From assembly GCF_000621745.1 (NCBI RefSeq), contig NZ_JHXK01000036.1, positions 1 to 42,685 of the forward strand: DNA of 42,685 bases. Reading direction: 5' to 3'. This document shows, piece by piece, positions 28,122-36,244 of this stretch. The notes beneath the pieces are model-generated. The model made no database searches and had not been told where the DNA came from. It saw nothing but the letters and a program-made list of their open reading frames with translations. Made by a program: the position numbers and the translations under genes. This DNA comes from Clostridium beijerinckii HUN142 (GTDB lineage: Bacteria; Bacillota; Clostridia; Clostridiales; Clostridiaceae). Position 1 is the first letter of the stretch; every line of letters begins with the position of its first letter.

Positions 28122-30062
28122 ATGAATTGGATAACTATGCTTAAACGTTTGCTTAAGCCCGGATTACTAATTACAATTTTAATAGTATTATTTGCATATA
28201 ATTATACAGGTGCAGGTATTATTGTCCTAGTAATCTACTTAATAGATGATTTCCACCATTTAAATTATTACTTGGAAAAGGAAAATGATTTTAACCAATT
28301 TATAAAAAGTATAAATAAAGGTATATCAGAGAATGCATTAAAGTCAATATATCCATTAGTATTGATAAAAGAAGATGGGGAAATAGTTTGGTACAATAAT
28401 TTATTTAACACTTTAAAATCAGATGAAGAAGATAATGAAAAAAATATTTTAAGTATAACAAGGGGAATAAATCTAGATGATTTTTTAAAGAGTGAAAATA
28501 ACTTGCATCAAAGGTTAAATATACAAAATAAGTTATACGATGTATATGCCACTTTGATTGAAACTAAAAATAAAAAAAGTTTATACTTATTATCATTTAA
28601 TGACATTACAAAGCTCATAGATTATGAAACAACTCAAGAAAGTGTAATATTAATAGAGGTGGATAATTTTACAGAAGTATTAGATAAAACCGATGATAAT
28701 AATAGGCCGCTTTTAGTGGCTGAAATTGAAAGAACAATAAACGCATATGCCAATAATCTAAAAGCAATGATTAAAAGATATGATACCAATAAATATGTAT
28801 TGTCAGTTCAAGATAAGTATATTGAAGATGAAATAAAGCATAAGTTTAATATAATGGAAGTAATATCAAAAATAGATAAGGGAAATTCAATTGAAATTAC
28901 TTTAAGTATGGGTGTTGGCAAAGGAGGAATGTCCCCTCTTGAAAATTATAATAATGCAAATATAGCTAAAGAGTTAGCGTTAGGTAGAGGCGGAGACCAA
29001 GTTGTTGTTAAAACTAATGATGATATAAAGTTTTTTGGTGGAAATACAAAGGAAATAGAAAAAAGAACTAAAGTTAAAGCGAGAGTTATAGCGAGAGCTC
29101 TGAGTGAATTAATTCGCGAGAGCAGCAAGGTCTATATTATAGGGCACAAAAACCCGGATATGGATTGCTTTGGATCTGCAGTCGGATTAACTAGTGTAGT
29201 TAAACAATTGGGTAGAGATTGTAAAATTATACTAAATAATGATATTACTGCAATTGGATACTTTTTGAATAAATTAAATAAGGAGTCTAAATATGATGAT
29301 TTATTCATATCTGTGGAAGAGGCAAAAAGTGACTTAGATGGTCAAACATTAGTTATCATTGTGGATGTTCATAATAAGAGTTATGTTGCTGATTTGTCAC
29401 TAGTAGATAAAGCCCAAAGAAAAGTTATAATAGATCACCATAGGAGAAGTCCAGATATGATAGAGCATGATATACTTAATTATATAGAAGTATATGCATC
29501 ATCTACATCAGAGATGGTTACAGAAATCATTCAATATATGGTTGATAAGCCAAAGTTGACGAGAACAGAAGCAGAAGGGTTGCTTGCAGGTATTTTTATG
29601 GATACAAAAGGATTTTCATTTAAAACTGGTGTTAGAACTTTTGATGCTGCATCATTTTTAAAATCATTGGGAGCAGATCCGATAGAAATAAAAAAAATGT
29701 TTACAGATGACTTAGAAGATTATCTACTTATTGCTGAAACCATAAAGTCTGCTGAAGTGAAAGAGAATACAGCTATTGCTATAACACCTAAAAATATTGA
29801 TACTGTAATTATAGCAAAGGCAGCAGATGAATTGCTAAATATATCTGGAATATCTGTAAGTTTTGTTTTAGGTGAAGTAAATAGTGATATCTATATAAGT
29901 GGAAGATCAGTAGGTGATATTAATGTTCAAGTGGTGCTAGAAGCACTTGGCGGAGGAGGGCATATGAATATTGCTGGCGTAAAAATATCAAATAAGACAA
30001 TTGAGCAAGTAATTATTGAATTAAAAGAAGCAATGAAAAAATACTTAAGGATAGGTGAATAA
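28122..30062 (+). CDS. gdpP: Cyclic-di-AMP phosphodiesterase GdpP (YybT)
   Basis: A 646-residue membrane protein with two N-terminal membrane segments (about 13-26 and 29-43). A PAS-like region and a degenerate GGDEF domain (about 175-300) follow. The DHH domain has motif I GHKNPDMDCFGSAVG at about 341-355, IIVDVH, and the DHH signature IIDHHRRSPD at about 434-443. A DHHA1 domain ends in GGGGHMNIAGVKIS (about 608-621). It hydrolyses c-di-AMP. All metal-binding acidic and His residues of motifs I-III look intact. It is followed by rplI after 3 bp, the usual Firmicute order. Confidence 0.96.
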   Translation: MNWITMLKRLLKPGLLITILIVLFAYNYTGAGIIVLVIYLIDDFHHLNYYLEKENDFNQFIKSINKGISENALKSIYPLVLIKEDGEIVWYNNLFNTLKSDEEDNEKNILSITRGINLDDFLKSENNLHQRLNIQNKLYDVYATLIETKNKKSLYLLSFNDITKLIDYETTQESVILIEVDNFTEVLDKTDDNNRPLLVAEIERTINAYANNLKAMIKRYDTNKYVLSVQDKYIEDEIKHKFNIMEVISKIDKGNSIEITLSMGVGKGGMSPLENYNNANIAKELALGRGGDQVVVKTNDDIKFFGGNTKEIEKRTKVKARVIARALSELIRESSKVYIIGHKNPDMDCFGSAVGLTSVVKQLGRDCKIILNNDITAIGYFLNKLNKESKYDDLFISVEEAKSDLDGQTLVIIVDVHNKSYVADLSLVDKAQRKVIIDHHRRSPDMIEHDILNYIEVYASSTSEMVTEIIQYMVDKPKLTRTEAEGLLAGIFMDTKGFSFKTGVRTFDAASFLKSLGADPIEIKKMFTDDLEDYLLIAETIKSAEVKENTAIAITPKNIDTVIIAKAADELLNISGISVSFVLGEVNSDIYISGRSVGDINVQVVLEALGGGGHMNIAGVKISNKTIEQVIIELKEAMKKYLRIGE

Positions 30063-30065
30063 ATT

Positions 30066-30512
30066 ATGAAGGTTATTTTATTACAAGATGTTAAAAAGAT
30101 AGGTAAAAAAGGTGATATTATTGAGGCTTCAGACGGATATGCAAGAAATTTTTTATTCCCAAGGAAATTAGCGCAAGAAGCTAGTACTGCAAATATGCAT
30201 ATTTTGAATAATAAAAAAGAAAATGAAAGAAAACAAAAATTAGCAGAACTCGAAGCAGCACAAAAGCTAGCTGAAGAATTAAAGGGAAAAGAAATAAGAA
30301 TTAAAGCTAAAACAGGGGAAAGTGGGAAATTATTTGGTGCAATTACTAGCAAAGATGTTGCAGAACTAATTAGAGAACAGTATAAGATTGAAATAGATAA
30401 AAAGAAAATTGTTATGGATACAATAAAATTAGCAGGCGGATATGAAATTGATATTAAACTATATCCAGAAGTTAGTACTAAAATGAAGGTGATTATTGTT
30501 CCACAAGAATAA
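30066..30512 (+). CDS. rplI: 50S ribosomal protein L9
   Basis: A 148-residue L9: N-terminal [18 protein letters not shown], the family signature [14 protein letters not shown], a long charged connecting helix (about 42-75), and a C-terminal domain with [20 protein letters not shown]. Starts 3 bp after gdpP and is followed 12 bp later by lonC. Confidence 0.97.
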   Translation: MKVILLQDVKKIGKKGDIIEASDGYARNFLFPRKLAQEASTANMHILNNKKENERKQKLAELEAAQKLAEELKGKEIRIKAKTGESGKLFGAITSKDVAELIREQYKIEIDKKKIVMDTIKLAGGYEIDIKLYPEVSTKMKVIIVPQE

Positions 30513-30524
30513 GGAGGATTAATT

Positions 30525-32420
30525 TTGAATTCATATGATGACGCAAGCTTATTGCAGGATATTATTTCAGGAACTTTATCATTAGAGTCACAAATTGAGG
30601 CTTTATTTTCTATAACCAAGAATGTACTCGACAAAGGCGCATTTAGAGCGAGAACAGTTAGATTTAAACTAGATAAATTCATTCAATCATCAAATCTTTG
30701 CGATAAAATTTTCGCGCTAAATACTATATTAGCTGAAGGTAAGGATCTAAAAACAATACCTAAAAAAGAAGAGTTACAAAAGGCTATAGATAGAACTGTT
30801 AGATTAATTTCAAATGAATTAGCAAAAAGGTATGTTCAAAATAAAATTGAATCTCAAGTTGAGCAATCTATTATGGAAAAACAGGAGAAATATATAGATG
30901 AAGTTAGGCTTTCAGTTATAAACAAGCAAAAGGGTTCCGAAAATAAAAAGACTATCAGTAAATTAAATAATTTAATAGAATTAGATAGTAGAATTACTAG
31001 TAAAAATATTATGAGCTTTTTAAGGCCAACGGATTTTAATCAAGTAGTTGGGCAAGAAAGAGCAATAAGATCATTAATATCAAAGCTTTCATCACCATAT
31101 CCACAACATATAATATTATATGGACCTCCAGGAGTTGGAAAGACCACAGCAGCAAGATTAGCTTTAGATGAGGTTAAGAAGCTTTCATTTACACCTTTTG
31201 ATGATAAATCTAAATTTATTGAGGTTGATGGTACTACATTAAGATGGGATCCTAGGGAAATAACAAACCCATTGCTAGGATCTGTGCACGATCCAATATA
31301 TCAAGGGAGCAAAAGGGATTTGGCTGAGGTTGGGATACCAGAACCTAAACCAGGATTAGTTACACAGGCACATGGAGGCATACTATTTATAGATGAGATT
31401 GGGGAATTGGATTCGATGCTTCAAAATAAGCTTTTGAAGGTTTTAGAAGATAAAAGAGTTGAATTCTCATCATCATACTATGATCCAGATGATGAAACAA
31501 TTCCTAAATATATAAAGTATCTTTTTGATAATGGAGCTCCAGCAGATTTCGTTTTAATTGGGGCAACAACTAAGAGTCCAAGTGAAATAAATCCAGCTTT
31601 AAGATCTAGATGCACAGAAGTGTATTTTGAACCGCTTTCTTCAAAGGATATTGTATTTATAGTAAAAGATGCAGCTGAAAAATTAAATGTAAGACTAGAA
31701 GATGGCGTTGCTCAAAAAATAAGTAATTATACGTTTGAGGGTAGAAAAGCTGTAAATATTCTAACAGACACATATGGATATGCATTGCATAGATCTAAAC
31801 AATTTGTTGATAATTTAGAAATAAAACTATCAGATTTAGATGAGGTAATATCGGTTGGAAGATATACGCCATATGAAAGGTTAAGCAATATAAATGAAAG
31901 AGAAGTTGGGCATGTGTATGGATTAGGTGTAAGTGGATTTTTAGGATCTACAATTGAAATTGAAGCTGCGGTTTTTCCAGCAAAGAAAAAGGGTTATGGT
32001 ATAGTTAGATTTAATGATACAGCAGGAAGTATGGCTAAGGATTCTGTATTTAATGCTGCTTCAGTAATTCGAAGATTAACCGACAAAGATATTAAGGATT
32101 ATGATATTCATGTTAATGTAGTTGGTGGAGGAAAAATAGATGGACCTTCAGCAGGTGCGGCCATTACGATTTGTATAATAAGTTCATTATTAAATAGACC
32201 TATAAGGCAGGATATGGCTATTACAGGAGAGATATCACTTCAAGGAAAGGTTAAGCCTGTTGGCGGAATATTTGAAAAAATATACGGAGCTAGAAGAACG
32301 GGAATAAAACTTGTTTTAATTCCAAGTGATAATAAAAATGAAATTCCTTTAAATACTGATGATATAGATGTTAGGATTGTAAGATCTATAAAAGAAATTA
32401 TGGATATTGCATTTATCTAA
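30525..32420 (+). CDS. lonC: LonC-type ATP-dependent protease (spore Lon family)
   Basis: A 631-residue Lon-family protease of the spore LonC type. An N-terminal helical domain (1-about 165) is followed by an AAA+ module with Walker A YGPPGVGKTTAARL (about 199-212) and Walker B GILFIDEIGELDSM (about 285-298). The C-terminal Lon protease domain has catalytic Ser in DGPSAGAA (about 541) and Lys in the GGIFEKIYGARR block (about 585). The start codon is TTG, with AGGAGG upstream. A strong terminator follows. The family is largely restricted to spore-formers, which supports a sporulation-related role, but substrates are unknown. Confidence 0.9.
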   Translation: MNSYDDASLLQDIISGTLSLESQIEALFSITKNVLDKGAFRARTVRFKLDKFIQSSNLCDKIFALNTILAEGKDLKTIPKKEELQKAIDRTVRLISNELAKRYVQNKIESQVEQSIMEKQEKYIDEVRLSVINKQKGSENKKTISKLNNLIELDSRITSKNIMSFLRPTDFNQVVGQERAIRSLISKLSSPYPQHIILYGPPGVGKTTAARLALDEVKKLSFTPFDDKSKFIEVDGTTLRWDPREITNPLLGSVHDPIYQGSKRDLAEVGIPEPKPGLVTQAHGGILFIDEIGELDSMLQNKLLKVLEDKRVEFSSSYYDPDDETIPKYIKYLFDNGAPADFVLIGATTKSPSEINPALRSRCTEVYFEPLSSKDIVFIVKDAAEKLNVRLEDGVAQKISNYTFEGRKAVNILTDTYGYALHRSKQFVDNLEIKLSDLDEVISVGRYTPYERLSNINEREVGHVYGLGVSGFLGSTIEIEAAVFPAKKKGYGIVRFNDTAGSMAKDSVFNAASVIRRLTDKDIKDYDIHVNVVGGGKIDGPSAGAAITICIISSLLNRPIRQDMAITGEISLQGKVKPVGGIFEKIYGARRTGIKLVLIPSDNKNEIPLNTDDIDVRIVRSIKEIMDIAFI

Positions 32421-32433
32421 TTTAATGAAATAG

Positions 32434-32464
32434 GTCTCCTTAAGGTGAAGGAGACTTTTTTTTG
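32434..32464 (+). terminator. Terminator after lonC
   Basis: GTCTCCTT / AAGGTG loop / AAGGAGAC, then nine T residues. Confidence 0.95.
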
Positions 32465-32555
32465 TAACTAAGAAATGATAGAATTAGAATGATGATATAC
32501 AAAAGACGAAGGGGAAATTAATTGTCAATTGATAATTAGATAGGAGGAATAAAGC

Positions 32556-33893
32556 TTGGATGCATCAGTTATGAGGAGTTTGCCTCAAAGCATAGAAGCG
32601 GAACAATCAGTTATAGGATCTATGATTATTGATAAGAATGCTATTGCAAAAGTTCTAGAGAGCTTAGAGGAAGAGGATTTTTATAGAGATGGTCATAAAG
32701 TAATATATAAGGCTATACAAGAAATGTTTAGAAGTGATATAGCAGTAGATCTATTAACATTATTAGAATATTTGAAGAGTTCGGATATGCTTGAGAGGGC
32801 CGGAGGGGTAACATATATAACAGAAATAAGTTCTTCTGTACCAACTACTGCAAACTTAAGCGCGTATATAAAAATTGTTTCTGATAAATCTACGTTGAGA
32901 AAGCTCATTAAGTCATCAACTGCAATAATAGAAGAAAGTTATAATAATCAAAGTAATGTAGAAGATGTCGTAGATAGTGCTGAAAAGAAAATATTCAATA
33001 TAGCTGAAAAAAGGACATCAAAGGATTTCGAGCCTTTAAGCGATGTATTAGAAAGAGGATTTGCGCAAATAGAAAAATTGTTTAACAATAAGGGAACAAT
33101 TACTGGTGTGGGATCTGGATTTACTGATCTAGATGCAAAGACATCTGGATTTCAAAGTGGAGATATGATATTAATAGCAGCCAGACCTTCAATGGGTAAA
33201 ACAACATTTGCACTGAATATTGTAGAACATGCAGCTCTTAGAGAAAATAAAAGCGTTGTAGTCTTTTCTCTGGAAATGTCCAAAGAGCAATTAGCATATA
33301 AACTTCTTTGTTCAGAAGCTAATGTAGATATGTTAAGCCTTAGAACTGGAACTTTAGAGGATAAGGACTGGGAAAATATAGCTATGGCTGCAGGCCCACT
33401 TTCAAAGGCAAAAATTTATATAGATGATACTGCTGGTGTCACTGTTATGGAAATGAGATCAAAATGTAGAAGACTTAAAATGGAATATGGAATAGATCTA
33501 ATTGTAATAGACTATTTGCAGCTTATGTCTGGAGGAGCTGGTAGTGATAATAGACAACAAGAAGTATCTGAAATTTCCAGATCGATTAAAGCATTAGCTA
33601 AAGAAATGGAATGTCCAGTAATAGCCTTATCTCAGTTGTCGCGTGCACCTGAGCAAAGGGCAGATCATAGACCGATGTTATCTGACTTAAGAGAATCAGG
33701 ATCTATAGAGCAAGATGCCGATATAGTTATGTTTTTATATAGAGATGAATACTACAATAAAGAAACTGAGGATAAAAATATCGGTGAGTGTATAATGGCT
33801 AAGCAAAGAAATGGCCCGGTTGGAACTGTTAAACTTGCTTGGCTTGGTCAATATAGTAAATTTGGTAATTTAGATTTGATTCATAAGGAATAA
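32556..33893 (+). CDS. dnaB: Replicative DNA helicase DnaB/DnaC
   Basis: A 445-residue hexameric replicative helicase. The N-terminal domain starts with LPQSIEAEQSVIGSMIID, and the RecA-like motor has Walker A ARPSMGKTT at about 209-217 and Walker B LIVIDYLQLM at about 311-320. The downstream EISRSIKALAKEM...VIALSQLSRAPE block and SDLRESGSIEQDADIVMF follow. The start is TTG with AGGAGG 8 nt upstream. It stands alone after the lonC terminator. The gene equals B. subtilis dnaC by name. Confidence 0.98.
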   Translation: MDASVMRSLPQSIEAEQSVIGSMIIDKNAIAKVLESLEEEDFYRDGHKVIYKAIQEMFRSDIAVDLLTLLEYLKSSDMLERAGGVTYITEISSSVPTTANLSAYIKIVSDKSTLRKLIKSSTAIIEESYNNQSNVEDVVDSAEKKIFNIAEKRTSKDFEPLSDVLERGFAQIEKLFNNKGTITGVGSGFTDLDAKTSGFQSGDMILIAARPSMGKTTFALNIVEHAALRENKSVVVFSLEMSKEQLAYKLLCSEANVDMLSLRTGTLEDKDWENIAMAAGPLSKAKIYIDDTAGVTVMEMRSKCRRLKMEYGIDLIVIDYLQLMSGGAGSDNRQQEVSEISRSIKALAKEMECPVIALSQLSRAPEQRADHRPMLSDLRESGSIEQDADIVMFLYRDEYYNKETEDKNIGECIMAKQRNGPVGTVKLAWLGQYSKFGNLDLIHKE

Positions 33894-33922
33894 AATTTAA
33901 ATAATTAGTAAAACTAAATTAT

Positions 33923-33967
33923 AAAGATATAAGAAATTCATATAAATATAAGATTTCTTATATCTTT
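33923..33967. terminator. Bidirectional hairpin between dnaB and the convergent Hsp20-like gene
   Basis: Perfect 15-bp repeat AAAGATATAAGAAAT (33923-33937) / ATTTCTTATATCTTT (33953-33967) with a 15-nt loop. Each arm ends in three T on its own strand. No long T-tract, so efficiency is uncertain. Confidence 0.6.
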
Positions 33968-33999
33968 AAATAATGAGGATAATATTACTATGAATATTA

Positions 34000-34338
34000 T
34001 CAAACAGCTTTTGGAATTATTAGCTTTAAACTACTTTTATAGTCATGGAGTAAAATATTACTTACATCAACTTTTGATAAATAAAAGATTCGTTGAAACA
34101 AAAATTCTTTTGAATTGTTATTAAACATAATTTTTAATATTAAAAAATTATTTTTATAAGATATTTCTAATATATGTTTGCTATCATAAAATGAATCTAC
34201 ATTTATGTAATAAAAATCTGAAGATTCTTCAAGTTCACATGTAGGAAGTTGTTCTTCAAGCTCAAGAGATAGCATGGAATTAATGAATTCTTTTGGGCTT
34301 ATTAAACAATTATTATATACTAAAAAATTATCTTTCAT
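34000..34338 (-). CDS. Divergent Hsp20/alpha-crystallin-like protein
   Basis: A 112-residue acidic protein. Its second half reads like an alpha-crystallin domain: a beta-rich LEISYKNNFLILKIMF, then FLFQRIFYLSKVDVSNIL and the closing LKLIIPKAV. Compare the family pattern of an FxRxFxLP-type strand followed by Lx(I/V)xxPK. The middle of the domain is shorter than in true small heat-shock proteins and no C-terminal IxI motif is present. The ATG at 34338 has GGGAGG 8 nt upstream and is preferred over an ATG six codons earlier. It is a single gene, convergent with dnaB and divergent from proC. The assignment is by pattern only. Confidence 0.55.
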   Translation of the reverse strand: MKDNFLVYNNCLISPKEFINSMLSLELEEQLPTCELEESSDFYYINVDSFYDSKHILEISYKNNFLILKIMFNNNSKEFLFQRIFYLSKVDVSNILLHDYKSSLKLIIPKAV

Positions 34339-34483
34339 ATATATTCCTCCCTTCATATTTAATTATAGTTTGTGAGTTTTTAATACAAGCTATCCTATGA
34401 TTGTGGTGGTTTATAATTAAGATATTCATATAAAATGATAAAATTTGAATAAATAACAAAAAATATTTAATGGGGGCTATGAT

Positions 34484-35284
34484 ATGAGCAAAAAAATTGG
34501 TTTTATAGGTTGCGGTAATATGGGAAGTTCGATGGTTGGAGGTCTTATTAAGTCTGGATTTATAAAAGCTGAGGATATAATGGTATCGACCAAAACTGAG
34601 TCTTCCTCAAAGAGATTAGAAGAACAGTTTCAAGTAAAAACAACTTTAGATAGTACAATTGTTGTAAGAGAATCTGATGTTATTATTTTTGCTATTAAAC
34701 CTTTTATGTTTAAGCAAATGATAAACGAGATTAGATCGGAATTAACAGAAAATAAATTGATTATTACCATAGCAGCAGGAATTACAATTAATAACATGGA
34801 GGAATGGATTAATTGTAATTCTAAAGTAATTAGAACAATGCCAAATACACCTGCTCTTGTAGGTCAAGCAATGTCAGCTGTATGTCCTAATAAAAATGTT
34901 ACCAAAGATGAGCTAGATTATTGTTTTAAGATTTTTGAAAGTTTTGGAGAATGTGTTCAACTAGAAGAAAAAGATTTTCACGCATTCATTGCATTATGTG
35001 GATCATCACCTGCATATGTGTTCATGTTTATAGAAGCCATGGCAGATGCAGCAGTAAAATTAGGAATACCTAGAGCGAAGGCTTATAAAATGGCATCTCA
35101 AAGCGTTTTGGGATCATCAAAGATGGTTCTAGAAACAGGAAAGCATCCAGGAGAATTAAAGGATATGGTTTGTTCACCGGCTGGTACAACTATAGATGCA
35201 GTAGTTGAGTTAGAGAAATTAGGTTTTAGAAATAGTGTTATACAGGCTATGAATAAATGTGCAGAGAAATCTAAAAGTATGTAG
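34484..35284 (+). CDS. proC: Pyrroline-5-carboxylate reductase
   Basis: A 266-residue enzyme for the last step of proline synthesis. The Rossmann motif GFIGCGNMGSSMVGG is at 5-19, TMPNTPALVGQAMSA at about 119-133, and the C-terminal signature MVCSPAGTTIDAVVELE at about 227-243 binds the substrate. It is a single gene with its own terminator. Confidence 0.96.
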   Translation: MSKKIGFIGCGNMGSSMVGGLIKSGFIKAEDIMVSTKTESSSKRLEEQFQVKTTLDSTIVVRESDVIIFAIKPFMFKQMINEIRSELTENKLIITIAAGITINNMEEWINCNSKVIRTMPNTPALVGQAMSAVCPNKNVTKDELDYCFKIFESFGECVQLEEKDFHAFIALCGSSPAYVFMFIEAMADAAVKLGIPRAKAYKMASQSVLGSSKMVLETGKHPGELKDMVCSPAGTTIDAVVELEKLGFRNSVIQAMNKCAEKSKSM

Positions 35285-35290
35285 TAAATA

Positions 35291-35345
35291 AAAAGGGATG
35301 GTATAGTAAATAATTATAATCATTTACTATACCATCTCTTTTTAT
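35291..35345. terminator. Bidirectional terminator between proC and the convergent unknown gene
   Basis: GATGGTATAGTAAAT (35297-35311) pairs perfectly with ATTTACTATACCATC (35322-35336). The stem extends outward through AAAGG/CTCTTT with one G-U pair. T-runs lie on both strands. Confidence 0.85.
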
Positions 35346-35363
35346 TTACTTTAATTTTTCAAA

Positions 35364-35882
35364 TTATAATATATTAAAATCAAAAGATTTAAATATATTA
35401 TAATAAAATTCAAGGTCTTTTTGAGTATTAAAAAAACAAGGAAATTTTAAATCATAATTGCCCCAGATAGTAATAGGTTTATAAGTAAAATAAAAAGTAA
35501 CAAAAAAAGTTTCTCGTGTATTTAAACGAACTAAAAATGGTATAAGCTCTTTGTTAAGAAGTTTAAAAAATACACCAGTATGTTTATCAAAATTTAAATG
35601 GGATTTTAGTATATCTTTATCTTCATCCGGAATTAACTCAAAAAGCTTTTTTTTATCTTCATCTGAAATTTTATTTATATAAAAATCTATGTAAGCGCTA
35701 CAATTATTTATTTCGAAAGTATATTCTATAAATTTGATAAACTTCTTCTCTCCATCTTCAATGTTATTAGCCATAAGGGTAAAATTTTTAAAGGAATCGA
35801 AGCCTTCCGAAATATTATTAAATCTTATACTAACTTCAGCTTTAAAAGTATCATCATCTATAGGGATTAGTAATTTATTCAT
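35364..35882 (-). CDS. Unknown protein next to a DnaA-box array
   Basis: A 172-residue soluble, acidic protein that I do not recognise. It begins MNKLLIPIDDDTFKAEVSIR and shows alternating hydrophobic beta-strand-like stretches, for example SAYIDFYINKI and TFFVTFYFTYKPITIWG. It has no membrane segment or catalytic motif. The ATG at 35882 has AGGAG upstream; an in-frame GTG three codons earlier is part of that site. Upstream lies the regularly spaced DnaA-box array (35976-36117), so DnaA may control it. It is convergent with proC. Confidence 0.7.
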   Translation of the reverse strand: MNKLLIPIDDDTFKAEVSIRFNNISEGFDSFKNFTLMANNIEDGEKKFIKFIEYTFEINNCSAYIDFYINKISDEDKKKLFELIPDEDKDILKSHLNFDKHTGVFFKLLNKELIPFLVRLNTRETFFVTFYFTYKPITIWGNYDLKFPCFFNTQKDLEFYYNIFKSFDFNIL

Positions 35883-35916
35883 ATAATTCACTCCTAATAT
35901 GATTAATATTAATTTT

Positions 35917-35945
35917 ATATTAACTAACTGACTTAATATTGTCTA
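35917..35945 (-). promoter_or_regulatory. Candidate promoter of the unknown gene
   Basis: Minus strand TAGACA (35940-35945), 17-nt spacer, TAATAT (35917-35922), about 35 bp before the start codon and about 30 bp downstream of the nearest DnaA-box-like site. Confidence 0.4.
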
Positions 35946-35975
35946 GGATTAGGTGTTTTTATGAAGAGTGCATAT

Positions 35976-36117
35976 TTATCAACATAATATTTAAAAATAT
36001 TTTTTGTGGATAAGATTTATAGCAATATAATGTGGATAATTATATAATATAAATTCTGTGGATAAATTTTAAAAATAATTTTGTGAATAATTTTTGTTAA
36101 AATGAATTTGTGGATAA
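35976..36117. repeat. Phased array of DnaA boxes outside oriC
   Basis: Perfect boxes TGTGGATAA lie at 36005-36013, 36031-36039, 36057-36065 and 36109-36117, with TGTGAATAA (one mismatch) at 36082-36090. All five share one orientation. Start-to-start distances are 26, 26, 25 and 27 bp, near 2.5 helical turns, and the spacers differ in sequence and are almost pure A/T. A TTATCAACA in the opposite orientation lies at 35976-35984. No gene overlaps. It resembles DnaA-box clusters or datA-like titration sites known away from oriC in other bacteria; the function here is inferred. Confidence 0.85.
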
Positions 36118-36168
36118 ATCTAAGCTTATTTTTCTTGTGTACATAACTAATTAGGAAAGGAAATAATA

Positions 36169-36207
36169 AAAACCTATAATTGAAATATAAGCTCAATTAT
36201 AGGTTTT
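36169..36207 (-). terminator. Terminator after malic enzyme
   Basis: AAAACCTATAATTGA (36169-36183) pairs with TCAATTATAGGTTTT (36193-36207), 9-nt loop. Read on the minus strand the T-run of the last arm continues into TATTATTT. Confidence 0.8.
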
Positions 36208-36244
36208 ATTAATATAAATTCTTCAAGATTAAAATCTTAAAATA

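Noticed and set aside
29927..30682. 251-codon open frame on the minus strand across rplI and the lonC start
   Set aside because: It lies fully antisense to two well-conserved genes, has low-complexity Ser/Ile/Leu-rich composition and no ribosome site; it is a by-product of the AT-rich coding strand.
36109..36142. Possible sixth DnaA-box unit (TGTGTACAT near 36137)
   Set aside because: The distance fits, but only about six of nine bases match the box, so it was not counted.
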